Position numbers and translations under genes: made by a program. From Solirubrobacterales bacterium (GTDB lineage Bacteria; Actinomycetota; Thermoleophilia; Solirubrobacterales; 70-9), in contig JASLJO010000287.1 of NCBI GenBank assembly GCA_030152505.1, positions 1 to 11,863 of the forward strand: 11,863 nucleotides of DNA. Direction: 5' to 3'. Each line of letters opens with the position of its first letter. The first letter of the stretch is position 1. Positions 4,654 to 11,104 of this stretch are shown in pieces. The notes under the pieces are model-generated. The model saw nothing but the letters and a program-made list of their open reading frames with translations, was not told the DNA's origin and made no database searches.

Positions 4654-6930
4654 TCAGTTGCCCTTGTGCTTGTCCGGCAGAGAGAACCGCGACGGTGCGG
4701 TCGGCACCTTCGGGTTTTCGATCCCCTCGAGCCGGTGCGTGAGTCGCAGCCACTGTTTCGGTTTGAGCAGGGCATCGAATTCTTCGCCGAAGACGCCGCC
4801 GGCGAGCGGCTGGTAGCCGACATGCACGTGGTCGTAGTGATCGGGCAGCGCAAAGCTGGCTTCGCCGGGTAGGTCCTCGAGCGAGATCACCTGGTGAGGA
4901 TGCATCGTCCCCTGCAGCTGCAGCACGGTGCGGATCAACTCGTCGCTGAGCGTGCCCGGTCCCTGGTGGCCGGTGACCGGCACCCCGTTGATCGTCGGAA
5001 TGTCGACCGCGTCCCCGGTCGAGTGCTCGGAGACGTTGCCCGAGGTGGTCAGGTAGCTGTGGCCGCACTCCAGCGCGCTGATCGAGAGCGTGAACCCTTT
5101 CGAGACCAGGTACTCGAGCATCGCCAGCACGCGGCGGTCGATCTTGCCGGTGGCGATGTCGGTGCGGCCGCAGTCGTAGATTTCGAGGTGCTCGTCGGCG
5201 AGCACCCGTCGCTCCAGCGCCTCCTTGGAGAGCAGCAGGACGCCGGCGCCGCTGAGGTCCGTGGTGAAGGGGTTCTTGCCCTTGGCGCGGTAGATAGCGG
5301 TCGCCTCGAGCAGCTTCCAGCCATCGAGGATCGGCTTGGGGTCGATCTTCGGTGCCCCCTTGCCCGCCGGCCGGATGGCGAAGTTGATGTGCGGGTCCAT
5401 GCCTTCGTCCTCGCCCCCGATCGTGGCCAGGACGGTCCCCGCTATAACCTTCGATCCCACCCTGAGGGTCCCGTCGGCGCCCTTGGCCGCGGCGTTGTCG
5501 ACGCTGGTGCTCGCCTGCCTGTCGCCCTTGCTCCGGCCCGGCAGCGCATAGAGTCGCGGGCGGATGTTCTGGCTGTCGACCGGGACCCGTTTCTCCTTGC
5601 CGGTCGGCATCACCACGCGCCGATGCTTGCGCACGATCGTGCCGAGCTCGGCGTAGAGGTAGCGGTTGCCGTAGGCGTCGCGCAGGACCACATAGCGGCC
5701 CAGGCGCTTGGAGTCGCCCATCTTGACGATCACCCCGTCGTTGACCGCCACCACCGGGGCTCCCTCGTCGGCGTAGATGTTGATCCCGCGCCTGGTGGGG
5801 GACGAGGAGATGACCTCGGCGGCGTTGCCGTATTCGTCGCGCACCCGCGGCGTCGCCTTGCTCAGTGCCGCCCGGGCCGAGATTTCATCCGCGTAGCGTG
5901 CGTCGGCGGCGACCGGGAAGTGGGCGCCCTCGGTCAGGCCGGTCAGCGAGCCGACCAGATCGGTCGGCAGCTTGCCGTAAGCGCGGGCGTAGAGCAGCAC
6001 CTCCTGCGCGTACCAGTCGGCGTGGTTGTAGGCGAGGATCGCGTTGTAGAGGTCGCCGCTGCCGCCGCTCGCCTTCAGGTAGTTGGCCGCGGCGCAGATC
6101 GCGTCGACCGGGTTGTAGGGGTCTTTGCGCCCGTCGCCGTTGGCGTCGACGCCGTAGGTCTCCCAGGTCGAGGGCAGGAACTGCATCCAGCCGACCGCGC
6201 CGGCGCTGGAGACGTTGAGGTTGGTGCCGAAGGCGGTCTCGATTTTGTTGATCGAGGCGAGCACCTCCCAGGGAATCCCGTACTCGGTTCCGCAGGCCTG
6301 GTAGATCGGCAGCAGGAAGGGCGGGATCTCGAAGGAGTCGATGACGAAGTTGGGCACGCCGATCGGCGCCGGCCCGAAGGGAGCGATCGTCGCGCTCGGG
6401 TTGGCGATGGTCGGGGCGCCGCCCTGGCCGAACTGCGAGCCGCCGTCGCCCCCTTCCTTCGGGGGCTGTACGCCGGCGGTCGCGCTCGGTGCCTTGACGC
6501 CACCGCTTTCCGTGCCGCCGCCGAGGCTCTGGTTGCGACGTACGCCGCCCGTCTGTTCGTCGGCCGCTTCACCGGCGTTGAGCCCGGTGCCGCCGTGAAC
6601 TCCTCCGCCGGCTTCCGCCGGGTCCTGGTCTTCGCTTTCTGGCGAGGCGTTCGGCTCGCTTGGCACCGGCCCTGAAGCTTCCTCACTCGTATCGGAGGCC
6701 GATTCGCAGTCGGGGTCTTCGAGGTCGACTAGGCCATCGCCGTCGTCGTCGGCTTCGTCGGCGCAGGCGGGCGGTTGCGCGGCGGGCAGGACCGGGACGG
6801 TCGTCAGCCCATTGGCCGTCTGGCTGTCGCCGAGGCCGGTGGAGGGGTCGGCGCCGGCCATGCCGACACCGAGCGCGGTGAGCGCCGCGAAGCCGGCCAG
6901 AGCAATGATCAGTGCGAGCTTTTGTCTCAT
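4654..6930 (-). CDS. Secreted three-domain cell-wall hydrolase: transglycosylase, degenerate M23/LytM, M15-like
   Basis: 758 residues. Residues 1-27 form a Sec signal peptide (basic start, LALIIALAGFAALTALGVGM, AGA cleavage site). Residues 56-75 (CADEADDDGDGLVDLEDPDC) resemble a thrombospondin-3-type calcium loop with paired cysteines. Residues 80-190 are a Gly/Pro/Glu linker. Residues about 205-322 form a lytic transglycosylase domain (INKIETAFGTN with catalytic E231; AVGWMQFLPSTW; an EF-hand-like DANGDGRKD at 262-270; YLKASGG...AILAYNHADWY). Residues about 378-535 are M23/LytM-like, but the usual HxxxD appears as RRGIN and HxH as HIN, so it is probably inactive. Residues about 575-710 resemble M15 DD-peptidases (SEHSTGDAVDI with H636 and D643; DHVHVGY with H701/H703). 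It probably remodels peptidoglycan outside the membrane. ATG 6930 has AGAGG 9 nt upstream. The next gene starts at its stop. Confidence 0.88.
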   Translation of the reverse strand: MRQKLALIIALAGFAALTALGVGMAGADPSTGLGDSQTANGLTTVPVLPAAQPPACADEADDDGDGLVDLEDPDCESASDTSEEASGPVPSEPNASPESEDQDPAEAGGGVHGGTGLNAGEAADEQTGGVRRNQSLGGGTESGGVKAPSATAGVQPPKEGGDGGSQFGQGGAPTIANPSATIAPFGPAPIGVPNFVIDSFEIPPFLLPIYQACGTEYGIPWEVLASINKIETAFGTNLNVSSAGAVGWMQFLPSTWETYGVDANGDGRKDPYNPVDAICAAANYLKASGGSGDLYNAILAYNHADWYAQEVLLYARAYGKLPTDLVGSLTGLTEGAHFPVAADARYADEISARAALSKATPRVRDEYGNAAEVISSSPTRRGINIYADEGAPVVAVNDGVIVKMGDSKRLGRYVVLRDAYGNRYLYAELGTIVRKHRRVVMPTGKEKRVPVDSQNIRPRLYALPGRSKGDRQASTSVDNAAAKGADGTLRVGSKVIAGTVLATIGGEDEGMDPHINFAIRPAGKGAPKIDPKPILDGWKLLEATAIYRAKGKNPFTTDLSGAGVLLLSKEALERRVLADEHLEIYDCGRTDIATGKIDRRVLAMLEYLVSKGFTLSISALECGHSYLTTSGNVSEHSTGDAVDIPTINGVPVTGHQGPGTLSDELIRTVLQLQGTMHPHQVISLEDLPGEASFALPDHYDHVHVGYQPLAGGVFGEEFDALLKPKQWLRLTHRLEGIENPKVPTAPSRFSLPDKHKGN

Positions 6931-7025
6931 GCGTCGGCGCCTCTGCTCCCTGCGTGCACGAGCGTCTCCCTACCCGTGTCCACCCTCTCCCCAAGCATGG
7001 AGCATGCCCAAGCTACTGAGTTGCA

Positions 7026-7056
7026 GGGGGGCGCGCAATGCGCCGCGCCGCCCCCC
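7026..7056. repeat. GC-rich hairpin in the hydrolase/phasin-like divergent spacer
   Basis: GGGGGGCG (7026-7033) pairs with CGCCCCCC (7049-7056) around a loop that can itself fold as GCGC-AAT-GCGC. It lies 96 bp upstream of the hydrolase ATG in its likely 5' region and has no T-run. It may be a regulatory structure or a leftover terminator. The rest of the 6931-7190 spacer shows only short CATGCC-containing repeats (around 7004, 7059 and 7084). Confidence 0.35.
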
Positions 7057-7144
7057 AACATGCCCTTAATCAACGACTGTCCCATGCCTGTGGCCCCGCA
7101 GCTTTTCAGGCCTTCCGGATGGGCCGGTGAAGAAGTCGTTATGA

Positions 7145-7191
7145 GCCGGGGGAGCTCAGCGGTAGAGCCGAATCTCTAAGGTGTCCCCCGG
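7145..7191 (+). other. tRNA 5'-half-like sequence just before the phasin-like gene
   Basis: GCCGGGG-GA-GCTC-AGCGGTA-GAGC (7145-7168) matches the 5' acceptor strand and D-arm of a bacterial tRNA, with a perfect 4-bp D-stem and a typical loop. After it there is no valid anticodon arm, T-arm or CCA end. Instead CCCCCGG (7185-7191) pairs with CCGGGGG (7146-7152) and includes the first base of the GTG start at 7191. It could be a tRNA remnant, a 5'-leader structure, or coincidence. Confidence 0.35.
7177..7182 (+). promoter_or_regulatory. TAAGGT: -10 element or Shine-Dalgarno of the 118-aa gene
   Basis: TAAGGT fits the TANNNT -10 core 8 nt before GTG 7191, the geometry seen at six other starts in this window. 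The overlapping AAGGTG (7178-7183) could instead be a ribosome binding site with a 7-nt spacer. The two readings predict different mRNA 5' ends and cannot both be in use in the same transcript. Confidence 0.4.
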
Positions 7192-7547
7192 TGAGCTTCG
7201 AGAGCGAGTATCAAGACGATCAGGACGGCCTGCGAGCACGCAGCGAGCAGGCGATCGGGGAGCTGGCGCAGGCGCTGCTCGACAGCAACGTGCTGGAGAA
7301 CGCCGTCGCCGCCGCCTTTGGCGCGCGCGAGAAGGCGCTGGAGGCCCAGCACGCCGCGATGGCGGCGCTCAACCTGCCCTCCGCGGGGGACGTCGAGCGC
7401 CTCGAGCGTCGCCTGCGCTCGCTGTCGCAACGCCTCGACGAGGTCGAGGACGAGCTTGATCGGGTCTCACGCGAGGTCGGCGGGTTGCGGCGCGAGCTGG
7501 CCGCCGAGCGCCGCCGGGCGACCGCCGATACGTCCTCCGACGACTAA
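7191..7547 (+). CDS. Small coiled-coil protein, phasin/PHA-granule-associated-like
   Basis: 118 residues, GTG start. Residues 15-58 are an amphipathic, Ala-rich helical region (AIGELAQALLDSNVLENAVA, then AREKALEAQHAAMAAL). The link NLPSAGDVERLERRLRSLSQ leads into a heptad coiled coil to about residue 110, ending in an acidic tail (TADTSSDD). The helix, then N-L-P-(S/T)-x-x-D-V-x-x-L, then coiled-coil arrangement is typical of phasin-type polyhydroxyalkanoate granule proteins, which coat storage granules and oligomerise through the coil. That identity is an inference from pattern: short coiled-coil proteins are easily misassigned, and no PHA synthase is in the window. It is divergent from the wall hydrolase and convergent with the phosphorylase gene, with 8 bp between the stops. 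Confidence 0.7.
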   Translation: MSFESEYQDDQDGLRARSEQAIGELAQALLDSNVLENAVAAAFGAREKALEAQHAAMAALNLPSAGDVERLERRLRSLSQRLDEVEDELDRVSREVGGLRRELAAERRRATADTSSDD

Positions 7548-7548
7548 C

Positions 7549-7573
7549 TCTAACCCTAGACTTGAAGGTTAGA
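7549..7573. terminator. Weak inverted repeat between convergent stops
   Basis: TCTAACC (7549-7555) pairs with GGTTAGA (7567-7573) around an 11-nt loop spanning the two convergent stop codons. Its position suits a shared terminator, but the stem is only 7 bp with modest GC and there is no T-run, so it would be weak. Confidence 0.3.
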
Positions 7574-8236
7574 TAAGGCCTCAGCCGCGGCCTTTCCGGC
7601 GAGTGCCGCCGCCCGCTCCAAGTCGGTGTCCTCGAGGTGCTCTTGCTGCTCCGCTTCTACGGCGATGAGGACCGCCGCGGCGACGATCCCCAACCTGCGC
7701 GCGCTGGCCAGCACGGCGAGGGTCTGCATGTCGGCGGCGCCGGCCTCGCCCGCGGCCGCGGCGCCGGCGGGCATCGTGTCGAGGCTGGCCACGGTTACGC
7801 CACGTGCCTCACTCCCCAGCGCGGTCGCCAGGCGCTCTAGCAGCGCCGCATCCGGAAGGACCGTCTCGCCGGCGGCGACCCCGAACGAAGCGGCGCTGCC
7901 GCCGACGCCGAGGGCCGCTTCGGCCAGCAGTAGTTCTCCAGCCCGCGCTTCCGCGCCGAAGACGGTGCAGGTGCCGATCCGCACCGCCCGCTCGACCCCG
8001 AGCTCGACCAGGTCCGCCAGGACCATCGCCGCGCTCGGACCGCCCATTCCGGTCGCCTGGATCGTCAGCGGCTCGCCGGCGGCGGTGTGGCCGCTGTAGC
8101 CCCAGAGGCCGCGTGCGTGGTTGCTCATCTTCGGCTGCTCCAGCAGCTCCTGGGCGAGCAGCAACGAGCGGCCGGGGTCGCCGACCAGGATCGCGGCCGG
8201 CGCAAGTGGAGCAGTGGGTCTCAACCGGGCCGGCAT
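7556..8236 (-). CDS. Nucleoside phosphorylase family protein (PNP/UDP type)
   Basis: 226-residue cytosolic protein of the trimeric/hexameric nucleoside phosphorylase family, which splits nucleosides with phosphate into base and ribose-1-phosphate. Visible landmarks are the phosphate-loop start ILVGDPGR (16-23), ATGMGGPSAAMVLADLVELG (61-80), and RIGTC (87-91), whose Arg matches the phosphate-binding Arg. Near the C-terminus ADMQTLAVLA (168-177) stands where the family usually has a ribose-binding E-M-E. Here M170 is kept but the following Glu is Gln, so specificity or activity may differ from DeoD or Udp. ATG 8236 has AAGGA about 10 nt upstream; an earlier in-frame codon at 8311 would add a low-complexity extension and was not chosen. 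Purine or uridine preference cannot be decided; hpt further along suggests purine salvage in the same cell but not the same operon. Confidence 0.8.
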   Translation of the reverse strand: MPARLRPTAPLAPAAILVGDPGRSLLLAQELLEQPKMSNHARGLWGYSGHTAAGEPLTIQATGMGGPSAAMVLADLVELGVERAVRIGTCTVFGAEARAGELLLAEAALGVGGSAASFGVAAGETVLPDAALLERLATALGSEARGVTVASLDTMPAGAAAAGEAGAADMQTLAVLASARRLGIVAAAVLIAVEAEQQEHLEDTDLERAAALAGKAAAEALSNLQV

Positions 8237-8316
8237 TGGGGCCGCATCCTTCCACTGATGAGAGAGCGACAAGGACGAGGCTTGGTCGCCGGGACGGCCC
8301 TCAAGGCACACATTGC

Positions 8317-8323
8317 GAGGAGG
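8317..8323 (+). promoter_or_regulatory. Shine-Dalgarno-like GAGGAGG without a start codon
   Basis: GAGGAGG is near-ideal for ribosome binding, but the next 12 bases contain no ATG, GTG or TTG in a useful position, and the cyclase begins 53 bp further on. The 8237-8376 spacer otherwise holds only an imperfect hairpin (GGCT...AACGG at 8331-8340 with CCGTT...AGCC at 8351-8364). The site may be chance, vestigial, or part of a leader. Confidence 0.2.
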
Positions 8324-8359
8324 AAATACCGGCTTAACGGCGTCCGCTGTCCGTTCGAC

Positions 8360-8365
8360 TAGCCT
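8360..8365 (+). promoter_or_regulatory. Candidate -10 element (TAGCCT) of the cyclase gene
   Basis: TAGCCT fits TANNNT and lies 11 nt before ATG 8377, which has no Shine-Dalgarno, so a leader of about 5 nt is predicted. No -35 match was seen. Confidence 0.4.
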
Positions 8366-8376
8366 CGCCCGTTGCG

Positions 8377-9555
8377 ATGGCCGACGAACGCATCTCCCTC
8401 AGCGAGGCCTCGCGCCGCTCCGGCGTCTCGGCGAGCACGCTGAAGCGCTGGGCAGGGGAAAGAATCGTGCCGGTGCGCCGCGGCCGCTGGACCGCCGCGG
8501 CGGCCGCCCAGGCTCGGGTCGTGGCGCGGATGCGCGAACGGGGCCACTCGCTGGAGGAACTGAAGCGGGCGGGCATCGAGGGCAGGCTCGCCTTCGGCTT
8601 CGTCGAGGAGCTCCTGCCCAGCGCCGAAGAGCAGGTCACCGTGGAGCGGGTCGCGGCTGAGACCGGCCTCGAGCCGGAGCTGATCGAGCGCATCCTCGTC
8701 ATCCTCGGCACGCCCCTCGGCCGCGAGCGCCTGCTAAGCCCGGAGGACGTCAAGGCGCTGCGTCACTGCGCCCGGGTGCTGGCCGCCGGTTTCCCCCTCG
8801 TCGCCTTCCTGCAGCTGGTCCGGGTCTACGTGCAGTCGATGCGGCGGATCGCCGATGCCGAGGTGCGGCTCTTCCACCTCTATGTACACGAACCGATGAT
8901 CCGCGACGCCCTGCCGGAGCTGGAGATCGCCGAGGAGATGGGCGACCTGGCCGCCGACGTCCTGCCGCTGGCCGCGCCGCTGACCGAGTACCTGCACACC
9001 CGCTACCTGCGCTACTTCACCGAACAGGATGTGGTCGGCCACATGGAGACGGATCTCGCTGCCGCCTCCGACCTGGGTCAGGTCCCGGTCACCCTCTGCT
9101 TCATCGACCTCACCGGCTTCACCCGCTACACCGAGGAGGAAGGCGACCTGGAGGCGCTCGACGTGGTCGAGACCTTCGTCGAAACGGTCGAGACGACGCT
9201 GCCACCCGAGGCGACGATCGTGAAGACGATCGGCGACGAGGTGATGGTGGTCTCCCCAGACCCCTCCTCGCTGACCGAGTGGGCGGTCGGCCTGCTCGAT
9301 CGCTTCCCGGAGCGGCCGCGGCCGCGGGTCGGGATCCACTACGCGAACGCGGTCTACCGCGACGGCGACTACTTCGGCACCCACGTGAACCTCGTCCACC
9401 GCGTCGTCGGCCGCGCCCAGGCAGGTGAGGTGCTGGTCACCGACCGCGTCACCGGCTCGCTCGAGGAACGTGGCCTCACCTGCGAGCCGCTCGGCGAGGT
9501 CAGCCTCAAGGGCTTTCCGGTGGCGACTCCCCTGTATCTGGTCCGCCGCGCGTAA
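8377..9555 (+). CDS. MerR-type HTH fused to a regulatory domain and class III nucleotidyl cyclase
   Basis: 392 residues, no membrane segment. Residues 5-65 are a MerR-like winged helix (ISLSEASRRSGVSASTLKRW, then RMRERGHSLEELKRAG). Residues about 84-215 form a helical region (VTVERVAAETGLEPELIERI, SPEDVKALRHCARVLAAGFP, YVQSMRRIADAEVRLFHLYV) resembling the N-terminal regulatory domain of mycobacterial Rv1264-type, pH-sensing cyclases. Residues 237-391 are a class III cyclase: metal aspartates D244 (FIDLTGFTRYT) and D287 (KTIGDEVMVV), base-selecting K283 and D331 (GDYFG), and transition-state N338 and R342 (VNLVHR). All the core residues are present, so it should make a cyclic nucleotide, most likely cAMP given K/D. 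The HTH suggests DNA binding too, or it may be only an oligomerisation or regulatory module. It lies 10 bp upstream of tilS and may be co-transcribed with it. Confidence 0.92.
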   Translation: MADERISLSEASRRSGVSASTLKRWAGERIVPVRRGRWTAAAAAQARVVARMRERGHSLEELKRAGIEGRLAFGFVEELLPSAEEQVTVERVAAETGLEPELIERILVILGTPLGRERLLSPEDVKALRHCARVLAAGFPLVAFLQLVRVYVQSMRRIADAEVRLFHLYVHEPMIRDALPELEIAEEMGDLAADVLPLAAPLTEYLHTRYLRYFTEQDVVGHMETDLAAASDLGQVPVTLCFIDLTGFTRYTEEEGDLEALDVVETFVETVETTLPPEATIVKTIGDEVMVVSPDPSSLTEWAVGLLDRFPERPRPRVGIHYANAVYRDGDYFGTHVNLVHRVVGRAQAGEVLVTDRVTGSLEERGLTCEPLGEVSLKGFPVATPLYLVRRA

Positions 9556-9565
9556 CACTGTCCAT

Positions 9566-10504
9566 ATGGAGAGCGAGGCGATGCTCGAGGCGGTGCGCGC
9601 AGGGGGGATGCTGTCCGCCGGGACGCCGCTTGTCGCAATGCTGTCTGGAGGCAGGGACTCGGTCTGCTTGCTCGATCTCGCCGCACGCCTGTTGGATGCC
9701 GGCGAGGTGACCGGATTGCACGTCAACTACGGGCTGCGCGACGACTCGGACGTGGATGAGGAGCACTGCGCGGCGCTCTGCGAGCGGCTCGGGGTGAGGC
9801 TGGAGGTCGAGCGGCCGCGACGGCCCGAGGGGCCGGGCAACCTGCAGGCCTGGGCGCGCGACGCACGCTACGCCGCCGCGGCGCAGTTGGCGCAGGCCGC
9901 CGGCGGAACGATCGCCACCGGGCACACCGCCGATGATCAGGTCGAGACCATCCTCTACCGGCTTGCCTCCTCGCCGAGCCGGCGGGCGCTGCTGGGGATG
10001 CGGCCGCGTGACGGCAAGCTGGTGCGGCCGCTGCTCGACTTCACTCGCGCGCAGACCACCGCCTACTGCCGGGAGCGTGGACTGAGCTGGCGCGACGACC
10101 CGAGCAACGCCGAGCCGGCCTTCGCGCGCAACCGCGTGCGCTACGGCCTCGCCGCGGCCCTCGCCGATGTCCATCCGGCCGCCGCGCGGAACGTGTTGCG
10201 CACGGCGGAGCTGCTGCGCGACGAGGCAGAGGTATTGGACGCCCTCGTCGCCGCCGAGCTCGACGGCTCGAACGGCTCGCCCCGCAACGCGATCGAGCTC
10301 GAGCGCCTGGCCGAGCTGCCGCTCGCCCTGCGCCGCCTCGTCGTCCAGCAGCTCGCCGACCGCGCCGCCGGCCGCCCTGTCGCCGGCGCCGCCCGGCACG
10401 CCGAGGAGGTCGCCGCCCTGCGCCGCACGGGCACGGCGATGCTCGACCTGGGCGGTGGCGTCCGCGCGATCGCCGAGCGCGGCATCCTGCGCGCTGAGCG
10501 ATAG
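9566..10504 (+). CDS. tilS: tRNA(Ile)-lysidine synthase
   Basis: ATP-dependent enzyme that converts the wobble C of tRNA-Ile(CAU) to lysidine, so that AUA is read as Ile. The 312-residue protein has the PP-loop SGGRDS (27-32), LHVNYGLR (51-58), NLQAWARDARY (92-102), ATGHTADDQVETILYRL (117-133) and the RPLLDFTR...DPSN...RNRVR region (154-192), all TilS hallmarks. The C-terminal part is short, with little beyond a helical middle domain, as in compact forms of the family. The start is uncertain by five codons: ATG 9566 has no ribosome site, while ATG 9581 has GGAG 9 nt upstream. It starts 10 bp after the cyclase stop and is followed closely by hpt. Confidence 0.94.
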   Translation: MESEAMLEAVRAGGMLSAGTPLVAMLSGGRDSVCLLDLAARLLDAGEVTGLHVNYGLRDDSDVDEEHCAALCERLGVRLEVERPRRPEGPGNLQAWARDARYAAAAQLAQAAGGTIATGHTADDQVETILYRLASSPSRRALLGMRPRDGKLVRPLLDFTRAQTTAYCRERGLSWRDDPSNAEPAFARNRVRYGLAAALADVHPAAARNVLRTAELLRDEAEVLDALVAAELDGSNGSPRNAIELERLAELPLALRRLVVQQLADRAAGRPVAGAARHAEEVAALRRTGTAMLDLGGGVRAIAERGILRAER

Positions 10505-10505
10505 A

Positions 10506-10511
10506 TAGTCT
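10506..10511 (+). promoter_or_regulatory. Candidate -10 element (TAGTCT) for leaderless hpt
   Basis: TAGTCT begins two bases after the tilS stop and ends exactly 6 nt before GTG 10518, so the first transcribed base would be the G of the start codon. There is no Shine-Dalgarno in this gap. It would give hpt-ftsH a promoter of their own, in addition to any read-through from tilS. Confidence 0.45.
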
Positions 10512-10517
10512 CCGTCC

Positions 10518-11045
10518 GTGAGCGAGTCGGCGATCGGCGAGACCTTGGTCTCCGGCGAGGACCTCCAGCAGCGCGTCGCCGAGCTGGGTCGGCAGATCAG
10601 CGAGGACTACGCCGGCCGCGACCTGTTCATGGTCGGCGTGCTGAAGGGCGCCGTGATCTTCCTCGCGGACCTGATGCGACACCTCGACGTCGCCTGTGAG
10701 ATCGACTTCATGGCGGTCTCCAGCTACGGCTCGCAGACCGACTCCTCCGGCGTGGTGCGGATCCTCAAGGACCTCGACGCGCCGATCGAGGGTCGTCACG
10801 TGCTGATCGTCGAGGACATCATCGACTCCGGCCTCACCCTGCAGTACCTGATGCGCAACCTCAACGCCCGCGCGCCGGCTTCACTCGAGGTATGCGCGCT
10901 GTTGACCAAGCCCGACCGCCTGCGGGTCGACCTTGAGCCGCGCTACGTCGGCTTTCGCATCCCGGACCGCTTCGCGATCGGCTACGGGCTCGACCACGCG
11001 CAGCGCTACCGCAACCTCGACCACGTCGCCGCGTTGAACGAGTAG
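10518..11045 (+). CDS. hpt: Hypoxanthine(-guanine) phosphoribosyltransferase
   Basis: Purine-salvage enzyme joining hypoxanthine or guanine to PRPP to give IMP or GMP. The 175 residues match the family length. Landmarks: LKGA (42-45, the pyrophosphate loop), SSYGS (68-72, flexible loop), the PRPP motif VLIVEDIIDSGLT (95-107) with acidic pair E99-D100 and catalytic-region D103, KPDR (131-134), and the C-terminal base-binding segment VGFRIPDRFAIGYGLDHAQR. GTG 10518 is the natural start and has no ribosome site. It lies 13 bp after tilS and 59 bp before ftsH; tilS-hpt-ftsH is a conserved order in many bacteria. Confidence 0.96.
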   Translation: MSESAIGETLVSGEDLQQRVAELGRQISEDYAGRDLFMVGVLKGAVIFLADLMRHLDVACEIDFMAVSSYGSQTDSSGVVRILKDLDAPIEGRHVLIVEDIIDSGLTLQYLMRNLNARAPASLEVCALLTKPDRLRVDLEPRYVGFRIPDRFAIGYGLDHAQRYRNLDHVAALNE

Positions 11046-11088
11046 ATGCCTGTCGCTCGGTCGAGTGGGACCGCTGAAACCGCCCTGG

Positions 11089-11094
11089 TACGCT
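11089..11094 (+). promoter_or_regulatory. Candidate -10 element (TACGCT) of ftsH
   Basis: TACGCT fits TANNNT, 10 nt before ATG 11105, within the 59-bp hpt-ftsH spacer. The bases just before the ATG (GAATTTTCCT) contain no Shine-Dalgarno. A weak TGGGAC sits 17 bp upstream of the hexamer as a possible -35. Confidence 0.4.
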
Positions 11095-11104
11095 GAATTT
11101 TCCT

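Noticed and set aside
4637..5068. N-terminal extension of the 281-aa hypothetical over the wall hydrolase
   Set aside because: The extension is Arg/Pro/Ala-rich shadow sequence of the hydrolase's M15-like region; plausible protein begins only near the hydrolase stop.
4894..6675. Long plus-strand open frame (593 codons) antisense to the wall hydrolase
   Set aside because: Its product is repetitive Val/Arg/Gly/Asp-rich antisense-type sequence with no domain, while the minus strand encodes three recognisable domains and a signal peptide.
7145..7240. A complete tRNA gene
   Set aside because: Only the acceptor strand and D-arm are convincing; no anticodon arm, variable loop, T-arm or 3' acceptor in a workable position was found.
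8313..8660. Plus-strand open frame starting near a GAGGAGG
   Set aside because: Its start is upstream of the ribosome-like site, not downstream, and the product is Arg/Gly-rich; the cyclase uses another frame across the same bases.
8734..9726. Minus-strand open frame of 330 codons
   Set aside because: It lies over the cyclase catalytic domain and the start of tilS; the composition is the typical antisense shadow of a high-GC gene.
9506..10399. Minus-strand open frame of 297 codons
   Set aside because: It lies entirely opposite tilS, whose PP-loop and other motifs are clear; no recognisable protein.
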